Assembly: GCA_016712225.1 (NCBI GenBank)
Contig: JADJRL010000003.1
Location: forward strand, 3,919,501-3,983,500
Direction of reading: 5' to 3'
Length of the DNA stretch: 64,000 bases
Source of the DNA: Candidatus Defluviibacterium haderslevense
GTDB lineage: Bacteria; Bacteroidota; Bacteroidia; Chitinophagales; Saprospiraceae
Shown: positions 36,018 to 45,170 of the stretch, piece by piece
Layout: every line of letters starts with the position of its first letter
Numbering within the stretch: position 1 is the stretch's first letter
The notes under the pieces: generated by a model
Seen by the model: only the letters and a program-made list of their open reading frames with translations
Told to the model about the DNA's origin: nothing
Databases searched by the model: none
Position numbers and translations under genes: made by a program

Positions 36018-36899
36018 ATGATGAGTTCAGAGACCTATACTTTGATTAATCCTCAAACAGGAAATTTAGCCTTTAAAGTTTTTTCGTTCAACAACAACAG
36101 CCATTTCGATCACATTCAGCGACTGAATTATTACTCATTGATTTGGATAAGAAATGGGAAAGGAACAGCAAAGGCAGATTTTTCTGAATACGATTTTGTT
36201 CAAAATACTTTATTCGCATTTTCGCCCTATCAGCCTTTTATGTTCCAAGCAGATGAGCAAATACATGGAATTGTCATAAATTTTCATCCCGATTTTTTTT
36301 GCATACACAAGCATCATCAAGAGGTAGCTTGTAATGGTGTGTTGTTTAATAATATATACAATCCACCATTTGTTACTGTTGAAGAAAATGCAAACAGTAC
36401 TTTTAAGATGTTGTTAGAACAAATAACAGTTGAAATGCAAAATCCTGCATTGGCTCAATATGAATTATTGGTTTCATATTTAAAAATATTTTTAATCACT
36501 GCATCCCGACTGAAAGCAGAACAACAAACAGAAATTCAAATTAATCCTGCAGAAAACAAAGAACCTTTTATTCTTCAAAACCTTAAAAATTATATTGAAA
36601 CTCATTTCAAGACCAAGCATTCAGCTAGTGATTATGCCGACTTGTTGAATATATCTGCAAAGGCTTTAGCAAAACTTACTAAAACACATTTTAATAAAAC
36701 ACTAACCGATTTAATTTCCGAAAGAATAATTATTGAAGCCAAAAGAGAATTGTATTTAACCAACAAAGCAGTAAAAGAAATTGCCAATGAGTTGGGCTAC
36801 ATAGACGAATATTATTTTAGTAGATTTTTTAAAAACAATGCCGACATTTCACCACAAGCATACAGAGATACAGTTGGCTTTGGAAGAGCAATGGTGTAA
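36018..36899 (+). CDS. AraC-family transcriptional regulator
   Basis: This is a 293-residue regulator. The N-terminal ~170 residues form a cupin-like sensor (YYSLIWIRNGKGTAKADFSE, FSPYQPFMFQADEQIHGIVI). The C-terminal ~100 residues hold two helix-turn-helix motifs: HSASDYADLLNISAKALAKL and AVKEIANELGYIDEYYFSRF followed by FKNNADISPQAYR, the AraC signature. It is 12 bp after the DUF1348 gene and probably controls its own operon. The start MMSSETYTL at 36018 is used. The stop is followed by AATGAAC and an R1a repeat. Confidence 0.92.
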   Translation: MMSSETYTLINPQTGNLAFKVFSFNNNSHFDHIQRLNYYSLIWIRNGKGTAKADFSEYDFVQNTLFAFSPYQPFMFQADEQIHGIVINFHPDFFCIHKHHQEVACNGVLFNNIYNPPFVTVEENANSTFKMLLEQITVEMQNPALAQYELLVSYLKIFLITASRLKAEQQTEIQINPAENKEPFILQNLKNYIETHFKTKHSASDYADLLNISAKALAKLTKTHFNKTLTDLISERIIIEAKRELYLTNKAVKEIANELGYIDEYYFSRFFKNNADISPQAYRDTVGFGRAMV

Positions 36900-36903
36900 A
36901 TAA

Positions 36904-37095
36904 AATGAACGAACTCACAATATTAAGCCATATATACAAAAGCCACACCAAGCCAAAGACATGAAGTTCAAGAAATCTGATAAAAGATTAACAAAATAGC
37001 CTACCCGACGCTTCGGTCGGGACAAGTCCCAATGCTGCGGTCGGGACAAGGCAGCGAGATCCCGTTTTACAACGGGACAAGACCTCTGTATAGAC
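36904..37095 (+). repeat. R1a element, third copy, marking the probable right end of the array
   Basis: After ATGAAC (a possible worn R'' half), the sequence from 36922 follows R1a of the blocks at 26451 and 28323, including ATTAACAAAATAG and CCCGACGCTTCGGTCGGGAC, then a duplicated CGGTCGGGACAAG. R1c and R1b do not follow. This supports the AraC operon being the last cassette. Confidence 0.7.
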
Positions 37096-37229
37096 GTAAT
37101 TGATTGACTTTCCAATTTTTCCTATAGGTGACTGATCTAATTTAAGATGGGAAATGTATGATATACTATGACATTCACGTCTAGTTTTATAAATAAATAT
37201 TTTGGAATAGATACTTAAGGAGAATATGT

Positions 37230-37237
37230 TAAGTTTG
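37230..37237 (+). promoter_or_regulatory. Candidate -7 element upstream of the TPR-CHAT gene
   Basis: TAAGTTTG matches TAnnTTTG and lies 48 bp before the ATG. TTTG at 37201-37204 is 25 bp upstream, wider than the usual 19-20, so support is moderate. Confidence 0.35.
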
Positions 37238-37284
37238 CATGTAAAGTAACTTAGATTAATTTTATTTCTTAAAATCATATCCTA

Positions 37285-40200
37285 ATGAAAACAAATATTA
37301 TATTGCTATTTGTGATAATGTGCTTGATTAATTCGGCAAATGGACAAAATATTGATTCAATTGCAATGAATCAAGTGGATAGTTTAATTAAGCTTTGTAA
37401 GGTTTATAGAGATAAGCAAGATGGAAAAAGTGCATTTGAAACTATTGTCTTGGCCGAAAGTATCGCACTTGATAAATTTGGAAAAAATTCAAAAGAGTAT
37501 GGAGCTTGTTGCAATAATCATGCTGTAGTATTAGAGTTATTTAGTAAAGATATAGATGAAACCATAAGATGGTATAAATTAGCAATATCCATTCGTGAAG
37601 TTGCACTTGGAAAAAGTCATATTGATTATTGTATAAGTCTCGTCAATTTGGGTACTGTTTATGGAAAAATGAATAATTTTACTTTGGCTGAACCGCTTAT
37701 TATTGAAGCTAAGAACAATTTAGAGTTATCAAATAATAAAGATCACAAACTTTATACCTTTTGTCTCAATAATTTGGGGATAATTAATATGGAAAACAGA
37801 AAGTATGATGTTGCGGAACGCTACTATTTGGAAGCTAAAGACATTAGAGAGAAGCTAAGTGGAAAATTAACAGTTGAATATTGTGGAAATCTTATAAATC
37901 TGGCGAAACTCTATTTCAATATGGCTTATTATGAGAAAGCCGAGCCTTTGCTATTAGAAGCAATTCAAATTTTCAAAGTAAATATAAAGACACTTAACCA
38001 TCCCTTTTATTCCAATTCATTGACGCAGTTGTCATTAATGTATAACAAATTAGGAAAATTTAATAAAGCTGAGCAGCTTTTTCTTGAAAATTTGAGTTTA
38101 ATTGAAAAAAATATTGGGGTTGATAATGAAAAATATGCAGCAAATTTAAATAACATGGCAATGCTACATATGGATTTGGGTAATTATGAAAAATCGGAAA
38201 AATACTTTTTGGAAGCTAAAGCAATTAAACAGAAAATTGTTGGAATTACTACTGTCAATTATGTATCTACGATTCAAAATTTAGCAATCCTTTATTCTAA
38301 AATGGGCGATTTTATTAAATCAGAAGAATATTATTTAGAAACTAAATATTTATTAGATTCGGTAAAACAAACAAATCATCCTGATTATGCAGATTTATTA
38401 AATAATTTAGGTTCTGTTTATTACTATTTGAAGAGATATAATGAGGCAGAAAGTCATTATTTAATGTCTATTGAGTTGCATGAAAAACTTTTTAATGCTG
38501 ATCGACCAGAATTTGCCTCTGCATTAGAAAATTTGGCTAATTTATACATGAAGTTGGGTGAATATTCAAAAGCCGAACCATTAATTGAAAAGGCTAAAAA
38601 TAAAATTGAAGGAGCTTTTGGGAAGCAACATCTGGAATATACTCAGGCAATATTTAATTTGGCTAACTTGTATTTTTTAAAAGAAGATTTTAATAGGTGC
38701 AATTTTTATCTTAATGAACTTGATACCTTGGATCGAGCATTAGTGAAGATGGCTACTCAACATCTATCTGAAAATGAACTTCAAAAATATATAAGTATTT
38801 TTTCCAGAAGACAAAATTTTATGTTTTCAATTGCTCATAATATTTCTATTAGTAATGAAATTCGAAATTTTACTGAAAATACAATCTCTCAAACATGTTA
38901 TAATAGTATTTTATTCTATAAAGGAATTTTATCAGATATGGTTGAAAATACTAAAATTTTAGCTGCTTTAGACTCAAGTGCCTTTGAAAAATTTAATTTA
39001 CATAGATCCTATTTGCGAAGCTTGGCTCAACAATATTCTAAAATAAAATCAGATCGAGATAGCAATTATGTTGTCGATTTAGAAATGAAAGCAAATGCAC
39101 TTGAGAAAGATTTGAGAAGAACAGTTCAACCTTATCAAAATAGATTCCAACAATTAAATTGGAAAGATATACAAAATAAACTTAGGCAAAATGAAGCCTG
39201 CATCGAATATATTTATTACAATTATTCCCTTAAAGGATTATCAGATAGCAATTATTATGCAGCAATGATCCTTACAAAAGATATAGCTAAGCCCTATTTT
39301 CTTCCATTGTTTGAAGAAAGTAAATTGAATTCATTTTTTTTAACAAAAGGTGAGAATAAGACAGATTATGTTAATGCGATTTATACTATGCAAGATCGAG
39401 GAATAGTTAATCAGGAAAGTAACCAAATGCCAATGTATGAGTTGATCTGGAAGCCATTAGAGGGTCTATTGAAAGGAATAAATAAAATTTATTTTTCGCC
39501 TAGTGGATTGCTTCACCGCATTAACTTAAATGCTGTTCCTATTTCAAATGAAGAAACATTAGCTGACCGATATCAATATATTGAGTTGAATAGTACTCGA
39601 AAGTTATTGGACGATAACGAAATTATTATAAATAATAATGATGCTGTTTTGTATGGAGGAATTAACTTTGAAAAAGATACGACTTTATCTAAAATGGAAT
39701 CCACATCGAATGATGTGGCAATGGCTTCTCGATCTGTTTCTGAGTTTTCTTTTAATTCTATTGAATCTACCTTGCGAGGGGGATCATGGGCTTACCTTTT
39801 AGGGACTGAAAGAGAAGTGAATGCACTTGAAAAAATTATGCAGAGTGCAAAAGTATCTGTAAAATTAGTTAAGGGATTTGCGGCTACTGAAGAAAGTATT
39901 AAAAGTATTGGCAAGAACAAAATGCCTTCACCAAGAATGCTACATATAGCTACTCACGGTTATTTCTTTCCAGATCCAAAAGTTAATACGGTTTTTGGAT
40001 CTTTAAATAATCAAGAATCGAATGTATTTAAAACCTCAGACCATCCCATGATGAGGTCAGGCTTAATTATGTCTGGAGGAAATGCTGCATGGAATAAAAT
40101 GAATTCATCTAATGATAAAGAAGATGGAATATTGACGGCTTACGAAATAAGTCAAATGGATCTATCCAATACGGAATTAGTTGTTTTGTCTGCTTGTGAA

Positions 40201-40458
40201 ACAGGATTAGGTGATATCCAAGGAAATGAAGGTGTTTATGGCTTGCAGCGTGCCTTTAAAATTGCTGGTGCCAAGTATTTGATTATGAGTTTATGGCAGG
40301 TCCCTGACAAACAAACATCCTTGCTTATGACAACGTTCTATAAAAAATGGCTGGTCGATAAATTATCCATTCCTCTGGCATTTCAAGGTGCTCAAAAGGA
40401 ATTGCGAGAAATGGGATTCGATCCTTACCAATGGGCAGGGTTTATCCTTGTTGAGTAA
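37285..40458 (+). CDS. Exported TPR-CHAT protein (caspase-like protease candidate)
   Basis: This protein of 1057 residues starts with a signal peptide (MKTNIILLFVIMCLINSANG, then Q). Residues ~50-480 are about ten tetratricopeptide repeats of the 42-residue kinesin-light-chain type (ALNNLGSVYYYLKRYNEAES-like units). The CHAT domain (about 760-1057) has the catalytic pair His891 in LHIATHGYFF and Cys971 in VVLSACETGLGD, followed by GVYGLQRAFKIAGAKYLIMS and the closing DPYQWAGFIL. CHAT proteins are caspase-family cysteine proteases activated through partner repeats. The export signal places it in the periplasm or at the surface. The sigma factor and membrane anti-sigma genes come next. TAAGTTTG at 37230-37237 may be its -7 element. 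Confidence 0.92.
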   Translation: MKTNIILLFVIMCLINSANGQNIDSIAMNQVDSLIKLCKVYRDKQDGKSAFETIVLAESIALDKFGKNSKEYGACCNNHAVVLELFSKDIDETIRWYKLAISIREVALGKSHIDYCISLVNLGTVYGKMNNFTLAEPLIIEAKNNLELSNNKDHKLYTFCLNNLGIINMENRKYDVAERYYLEAKDIREKLSGKLTVEYCGNLINLAKLYFNMAYYEKAEPLLLEAIQIFKVNIKTLNHPFYSNSLTQLSLMYNKLGKFNKAEQLFLENLSLIEKNIGVDNEKYAANLNNMAMLHMDLGNYEKSEKYFLEAKAIKQKIVGITTVNYVSTIQNLAILYSKMGDFIKSEEYYLETKYLLDSVKQTNHPDYADLLNNLGSVYYYLKRYNEAESHYLMSIELHEKLFNADRPEFASALENLANLYMKLGEYSKAEPLIEKAKNKIEGAFGKQHLEYTQAIFNLANLYFLKEDFNRCNFYLNELDTLDRALVKMATQHLSENELQKYISIFSRRQNFMFSIAHNISISNEIRNFTENTISQTCYNSILFYKGILSDMVENTKILAALDSSAFEKFNLHRSYLRSLAQQYSKIKSDRDSNYVVDLEMKANALEKDLRRTVQPYQNRFQQLNWKDIQNKLRQNEACIEYIYYNYSLKGLSDSNYYAAMILTKDIAKPYFLPLFEESKLNSFFLTKGENKTDYVNAIYTMQDRGIVNQESNQMPMYELIWKPLEGLLKGINKIYFSPSGLLHRINLNAVPISNEETLADRYQYIELNSTRKLLDDNEIIINNNDAVLYGGINFEKDTTLSKMESTSNDVAMASRSVSEFSFNSIESTLRGGSWAYLLGTEREVNALEKIMQSAKVSVKLVKGFAATEESIKSIGKNKMPSPRMLHIATHGYFFPDPKVNTVFGSLNNQESNVFKTSDHPMMRSGLIMSGGNAAWNKMNSSNDKEDGILTAYEISQMDLSNTELVVLSACETGLGDIQGNEGVYGLQRAFKIAGAKYLIMSLWQVPDKQTSLLMTTFYKKWLVDKLSIPLAFQGAQKELREMGFDPYQWAGFILVE

Positions 40459-40786
40459 TGTATTATGATAAAGAACTGTCTGATCAATTAAGAGTTCCAA
40501 TAATTTAGGCGGTTTGTGAGTAATTTCTTTAAATGCTTGTAAGGAAATAATTAATTAACTTTATTATAATTATGTAAAATGTAATTATTGTTTATATCAT
40601 AGTTTGTATTTTATTACATTTGCAATATATTATACTTAAAAATTAATTATTTAATGGCTTGGCTAATTGAAAGTAAGCTGAATTTATAAGTTGCTATTCT
40701 TTACAATTTTTGAAATATCGACAATATTTAATTGTTGTACATTTATGCTTGATTAAGACTGAGCATTGCTCTAAGCACAAGTATAT
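40459..40786. other. Intergenic region between TPR-CHAT and sigma factor genes
   Basis: About 330 bp, very AT-rich, no ORF, repeat or strong hairpin seen. TACATTTG at 40615-40622 matches the -7 consensus but is 165 bp from the sigma-factor start, leaving a long leader if used. The gap suggests that the sigma gene has its own promoter. Confidence 0.45.
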
Positions 40787-41392
40787 ATGTTGAATTTCAA
40801 ATTATTGCTAAATAAGTATAATGATACAGATATACTTATTGAGGCCTTAAGACTTGAAAAGACTGCAGCAATTGAATATATTTTGAAGAAAGTTGAAAAA
40901 AATTGTGCTTACTATATAAAAAAAATCGGTTTAAGTGATGAAAGTTTACCAGATGTATTGCATGATGGTTTGATATTGCTTATTGACAAAATTCAGTCAG
41001 GTAAATTTGACTCCGCCCAAGCTTCGCCTCAAACTTATATGATTGGAATATGTAAAAACCTTATATTAAACATGTCCAGGTCAAAGAAATCAATAAAAGC
41101 TATAGAACTTGAAGAATCCATGCAATGGTTTGAGGATGAAATCAACTTAAGTATTCATTTTAAGGAAACGAGTTTATTGGTTCAACAGATGCTCAATGAT
41201 TTAGGGATGCCATGTTCTCAACTGATTCAATTTAAGTACATTGATGGTTATAGTGATGTTGAACAAGTGGAACAAAAATTAACCCATTTTTCAAATTTAG
41301 ATTCTCTGAGAGTTAGCCGCAGCCAATGTATGAAAAAACTCGTAACGATGTCTTTAAAATATAAATCAATATATGAAAATGGAAGATATTGA
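40787..41392 (+). CDS. ECF-like RNA polymerase sigma factor
   Basis: This 201-residue sigma-70-family protein has region 2 in residues ~20-100 (LPDVLHDGLILLIDKIQSGK, TYMIGICKNLILNMSRSKKS, including the polymerase-binding and -10-melting helices). Region 4 is in ~135-195 (LGMPCSQLIQFKYIDGYSDV, then a variant helix-turn-helix ending SRSQCMKKLVTMSL). Region 4 is diverged from common ECFs. Its last 20 bases overlap the next gene, a membrane protein with an anti-sigma-like N-terminus, so the two are translationally coupled. It probably directs transcription of the secreted-protein genes that follow, though no shared promoter motif was identified by eye. Confidence 0.85.
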   Translation: MLNFKLLLNKYNDTDILIEALRLEKTAAIEYILKKVEKNCAYYIKKIGLSDESLPDVLHDGLILLIDKIQSGKFDSAQASPQTYMIGICKNLILNMSRSKKSIKAIELEESMQWFEDEINLSIHFKETSLLVQQMLNDLGMPCSQLIQFKYIDGYSDVEQVEQKLTHFSNLDSLRVSRSQCMKKLVTMSLKYKSIYENGRY

Positions 41393-42248
41393 AAGATATA
41401 TAAACGGGGAAATGGAAGTTGATGAACGTAGAGATTTTGAATCCAAACTTCAAAATGATACCCAACTACAAGAGGAAGTTAATCGTGTTTCCCTTTTAAT
41501 TTCTAATTTAAAACATATTGGTCTTTCAAATAAAATTAAACAAGTTCAAAACAACAATAGATATACAAATAAATTAATCCAAATTTCAGTTGTAGGAATT
41601 ATTTTAGTTATTCTTGGACTGTTATACTTTTTATATCAAAAGACAACAGATAAAATAGCTCCAACTGTACCACAAAACTTTAATACGACCCCAGATTCTA
41701 TTCAAAATCAAAAAAATATTAATTTAGATACTTCACAACCAACCAATATCGAGCCAATACAAAGAGAAGGCAAACCAGAAAAGTCAGAGCAACCAATAGC
41801 ATCAAACACTCACCCAGTTAAGAGATTGAATTATGAAGAAATAGCCATGGAGTTTTATTTTGAACCAATGGAAATGGCTTATTTAAGGGGTGAAGATATA
41901 GTTGCCCCAATGGATTCAGTCAAATTCCTATACAATAATGAAGAATTTGGAAAAGCACTTACAATATTAAATAAATTAACACCAGATCGTGAAGTTGATT
42001 ATTTTAAGGCTCATGTATATTTTAGAATGGCTCAGTATTCTAAGTCTAGTCAATTTTATTTAAATACATTAGCAAGAGAAATAAACATAGAAAAAAAAGA
42101 GCATATAGAATGGTATCTATTGCTTAATCAACTGGCCTGTGGTATTTCGTGTAAGGTTCAATTTGATGAAAACTTACTAAGGATTTTAAATAATAAAAAT
42201 CACAAACATTATATTGATGCAACAAAACTTAAATTGAGATTAGCTTAG
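41373..42248 (+). CDS. Membrane anti-sigma-like protein with periplasmic helical domain
   Basis: This 291-residue protein starts MKMEDIERYINGEMEVDERR, then DFESKLQNDTQLQEEV, the short N-terminal pattern common to Bacteroidota anti-sigma factors. One transmembrane helix follows (LIQISVVGIILVILGLLYFL, near residues 68-88). A Pro/Asn/Gln-rich linker (about 95-150) leads to a periplasmic helical domain with TPR-like character (FGKALTILNKLTPDREVDYF, KAHVYFRMAQYSKSSQFYL). It overlaps the sigma gene by 20 bp. It would hold the sigma factor at the membrane. The exposed linker or periplasmic domain is a plausible substrate or sensor for the exported CHAT protein; that link is inference. Confidence 0.75.
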   Translation: MKMEDIERYINGEMEVDERRDFESKLQNDTQLQEEVNRVSLLISNLKHIGLSNKIKQVQNNNRYTNKLIQISVVGIILVILGLLYFLYQKTTDKIAPTVPQNFNTTPDSIQNQKNINLDTSQPTNIEPIQREGKPEKSEQPIASNTHPVKRLNYEEIAMEFYFEPMEMAYLRGEDIVAPMDSVKFLYNNEEFGKALTILNKLTPDREVDYFKAHVYFRMAQYSKSSQFYLNTLAREINIEKKEHIEWYLLLNQLACGISCKVQFDENLLRILNNKNHKHYIDATKLKLRLA

Positions 42249-42678
42249 CTTAGTTTGTTTTTTTGTTTGTATCCCCTATTCCCTATCCTTTTATTGTTTA
42301 GATTTTTTGGTAATAATTTTTTTCCTAAACTAAATAATGACTTAAGGTTTTTACTTAGTCAGCTCTCAATATTCCAAGATTAGTCCATTTATTATATTTC
42401 TTTTATACTTATTCAATCATTTGGGGTATATACCTAGTTTTTTTTTCAGAGCAATTTAGATACATTATGCTCATCTTAATAGATTGATTATCAACCTAAT
42501 TATGCTTTATAATGGTGTTTAAATCAAGTTTGTCATTGATTCTATTTATTTTTTTTAAAAAAAACTTGATTCATGCTTTACATTTTTTAAAGTAATCTAC
42601 AATATCTCTATAGAAAGCATGATTAATCGGCTTTTTAAATTATTAAACCATTTTATTAGGTAATTGGAATTGACTGAA
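42249..42678. other. AT-rich intergenic region after the anti-sigma gene
   Basis: A 430 bp stretch with no supported gene on either strand. It has long T and A runs (around 42548-42563) and no clear terminator stem. It separates the regulatory genes from the exported-protein genes and should hold a promoter. Confidence 0.45.
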
Positions 42679-43797
42679 ATGAATAAGTTGAGAATTAGTT
42701 GGGCTATTTTTACAATGTGTATAATTGGTACTGCAAAGGCACAAATGGGGACTACCTCAGATATTCCTATTGCCTCTGAATTTGCTATCCCCATTTCACC
42801 TGCGTTTGATCTTATTGGAGTCAATAATGCACTTGTTGCTAGACCTGGAAACATTCGCGATTTTAAAGTGGATTGGTCATTTAAATCATGGCGCTTAAAA
42901 CCTAACATCGCACTTCAGGCTCAGCCAATTTGGGAAATCTTGTATAATCGAAGTTCCTTGGATAAATATCGAAAAGCATCTAAGCTGATGCAAATGCTTT
43001 CAACAGTAGATGTTTCAGCGGGAACAATAGAAGATGAGACTCTTGTGAGAAGATTATCTTGGGCTACAAAGATTACTTTATATCGGCAAAAAGATGCTTT
43101 ATTAAATCCTTCTCTTTTTCAAAAAACGGATAGTTTATTTAATGAACGAAGAGTTCTAATAACTGAAAAACTTGAAGTACTTAAAAATGATTTAAAAAAA
43201 CAAAAAGTAAAAGAAAAGAGAGATTCTATTAAAGCGCTGATTGAAGAAGTAGATTTTGAATCTGATCTTTTGGATATCGAACAGAAACGCAACAATTTGG
43301 ATATTGCCTCAGCGTTTGCCAAGAAAAATTGGAATGCTTCTTTTATTGATGTAGCTTTTGGAAGAATTTATTCATATACAAATGATACGCTTTCTAAGCT
43401 TAATCTTAAGGGAAGGGGCATTGCAGGATGGGCCAATTTTAGTATAGGAATCGGGCCAAAAATATTACTCACCTCTTTAATTAAAGCGGTTATGATATCT
43501 GATGATTTTACAGGCTTTAATACAAATATTCTGAGTGCCGGAATTAATTTTAGATATGGTTCTCCTAAGTTTAATTTTTTTGCAGAAGGAGTTTATTCTA
43601 AATCTAATAATAATTCCATATTTGATAACAAGACCATTAATTTAAGCCAAGCTAACGCCCTGTCGACTTCTTATGGAGGAGATTGGCGATTAAGCAGGAA
43701 TGTGATGCTGTCTTATGGAATTCGTGTTGATTATAGTGAGACCATTAAATTTCAGAGAATTACTCCCATAGCGGGAATAGCTTGTATGATGAGATGA
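42679..43797 (+). CDS. Exported protein of unknown function, probable outer-membrane barrel
   Basis: From the ATG at 42679 (MNKLRISWAIFTMCIIGTAK then AQ) this is a 372-residue exported protein. The first third is a compact domain. Residues ~120-210 form a charged coiled-coil-like helix (LEVLKNDLKKQKVKEKRDSI). The last ~130 residues alternate as beta-strands (IAGWANFSIGIGPKIL, AGINFRYGSPKFNFFAEGVY, RNVMLSYGIRVDYSE) and end MMR, suggesting an outer-membrane barrel. The TTG-type start 15 bp upstream is unnecessary. It is the first of the exported-protein genes following the sigma/anti-sigma pair. Confidence 0.65.
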   Translation: MNKLRISWAIFTMCIIGTAKAQMGTTSDIPIASEFAIPISPAFDLIGVNNALVARPGNIRDFKVDWSFKSWRLKPNIALQAQPIWEILYNRSSLDKYRKASKLMQMLSTVDVSAGTIEDETLVRRLSWATKITLYRQKDALLNPSLFQKTDSLFNERRVLITEKLEVLKNDLKKQKVKEKRDSIKALIEEVDFESDLLDIEQKRNNLDIASAFAKKNWNASFIDVAFGRIYSYTNDTLSKLNLKGRGIAGWANFSIGIGPKILLTSLIKAVMISDDFTGFNTNILSAGINFRYGSPKFNFFAEGVYSKSNNNSIFDNKTINLSQANALSTSYGGDWRLSRNVMLSYGIRVDYSETIKFQRITPIAGIACMMR

Positions 43798-43900
43798 TTT
43801 TAATGTGTTAATGGCTTGAATGAATTGAATTTCAATAAATACTTTTTTATAGTACTTATGGATCGTATTTTATTTTAAAAATAAATTTAAATTATTAAAA

Positions 43901-44974
43901 ATGAATCTACTATTTTATGTAAGGATTTTTAGCACTGTGCTAGCTTGTTTTTGTTTTATGAGCAATTCTTTTGTTTATGCCCAAAAAGAAGATGTGGATG
44001 AAGTAAAAATGTTTGAACAGTTGAAGTTGGCGCAAGAATATGCTAATTCAATGAATGCAAAATTGAACAAAGCCATTCAAAAATCAAAATCTTTTAAAGA
44101 AATGAATGCTAGTTGGGAAAATATAGTTAAGTCTGATCCGTCTAAAGTAGAGAAATTGCTTAAAGAATTTTATACAAAATACAAAAATCAAATTGAGCAA
44201 GCTAAAATTGAATCTAATTATAATGAGAAGGCGATCGCAGGTAAAATGGCAGATTACTTGAAGGGTTTTGGTTATAATATAGATATAGGTAATGGAGCAT
44301 TTCTTATATCAAAAGGTTTGGTTGATATTAATGATATTGTAGCATATGAGCCAGCTAAGTGCATAGATTATGAAGCTAATGAGTTAGTATTGGGATCATA
44401 CACAGGTCCACCCAGTATGGGAATTCTTTTTGGCAATACTGCCATTGGGGTGGACAATATGGAACTTGATAGAAGTGGAAATGATTTGTCAGGTAGGAAT
44501 ATAATTGTCGATACAAAGGTATCAAATGGACGTTTTGGTCAAGGATTCTCTAAGTTGTTAAAAGTGAAAGTGCCTAAGGAATTTTCTTGTGCTGATTTGA
44601 AAATAACATGCCGTTTGGAAACCAAAGAAGAGGTCTTTGGCATTTCTTTCATAGGAGCCGACGCTGAATCAATAGCTAGAGTAAAAGTCAAACGGATTGG
44701 GTTACCGGGCAATTTTATGTCGAATGGTGAATTATATACAGGGAGACTTTCTGCTGGGTTTGGATCAATTAGAACTAGAGTTGAAGCACCTATTGTCGTT
44801 GACGAGAATGAATTATATTCACTTAAGGTCAGTAAAATAATTAGGGTTAGATCAGAAGATGAATTGGAGATTCTGTTTGAGGCTGCATCACATGTAGAAG
44901 CTACTGTTGGATTGCCTGGGCGTGCTGTTGGAAGGGTAAAAAATATAGTTGTATCCATGTGTAGATGTGATTGA
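43901..44974 (+). CDS. Exported protein of unknown function
   Basis: This 357-residue protein has an N-terminal signal (MNLLFYVRIFSTVLACFCFM, ending SFVYAQ). A charged helical region follows (residues ~30-130, with a coiled-coil-like QLKLAQEYANSMNAKLNKAI). The C-terminal domain is beta-rich and has several cysteines (DLKITCRLETKEEVFGISFI, ending VVSMCRCD). No family is recognised. The terminal Cys-Arg-Cys suggests a disulfide in the periplasm or outside the cell. It sits 103 bp after the previous gene on the same strand. Confidence 0.6.
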   Translation: MNLLFYVRIFSTVLACFCFMSNSFVYAQKEDVDEVKMFEQLKLAQEYANSMNAKLNKAIQKSKSFKEMNASWENIVKSDPSKVEKLLKEFYTKYKNQIEQAKIESNYNEKAIAGKMADYLKGFGYNIDIGNGAFLISKGLVDINDIVAYEPAKCIDYEANELVLGSYTGPPSMGILFGNTAIGVDNMELDRSGNDLSGRNIIVDTKVSNGRFGQGFSKLLKVKVPKEFSCADLKITCRLETKEEVFGISFIGADAESIARVKVKRIGLPGNFMSNGELYTGRLSAGFGSIRTRVEAPIVVDENELYSLKVSKIIRVRSEDELEILFEAASHVEATVGLPGRAVGRVKNIVVSMCRCD

Positions 44975-45170
44975 TTTAAATTTGAGATGAAAAAGCTTGA
45001 AGCAAAAGCCTTGAATAGAATTAGATTTATATTTTGGCTTTAATAGCAATTGTATTTTGAAAACTATTGTAATTATTCCAAATATGGGTTGAATAATTTG
45101 GTAGATATTTTTTGTGTATACTCCGATTTTGATTTAACATGTAATAATAATTCTATAAAATAAAATATTT

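Larger units (their letters stand above)
12595..37095 (+). mobile_element. Integron-type gene-cassette array without a visible integrase (CALIN-like), about 24 kb
   Basis: All genes here run on the + strand and are separated by attC-like sites. For most units the first bases (G^TTnnnn) recur as reverse complement at the unit's 3' end, as expected for cassettes that were circles: 12595 GTTAGGCG with 16333 CGCCTAAC; 16376 GTTACCAGC with 22808 GCCGGTAAC; 22936 GTTATGCC with 23610 GGCATAAC; 29091 GTTATGTAAT with 29623 ATTACATAAC; 30615 GTTGTGTGCC with 31608 GGCACACAAC. Looser pairs are seen at 23737/26436, 27273/28315 and 29675/30123. Long imperfect stems connect the two halves of each site. The right boundary is uncertain: the last clear attC ends near 34800, and a further array-type repeat follows the AraC gene at 36904. 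The host integrase must lie elsewhere or be lost. Confidence 0.85.

Noticed and set aside
37285..42248. Type III-E CRISPR (Craspase) locus
   Set aside because: TPR-CHAT and sigma genes resemble part of it, but no gRAMP/Cas gene or CRISPR array is present and the CHAT protein is exported.
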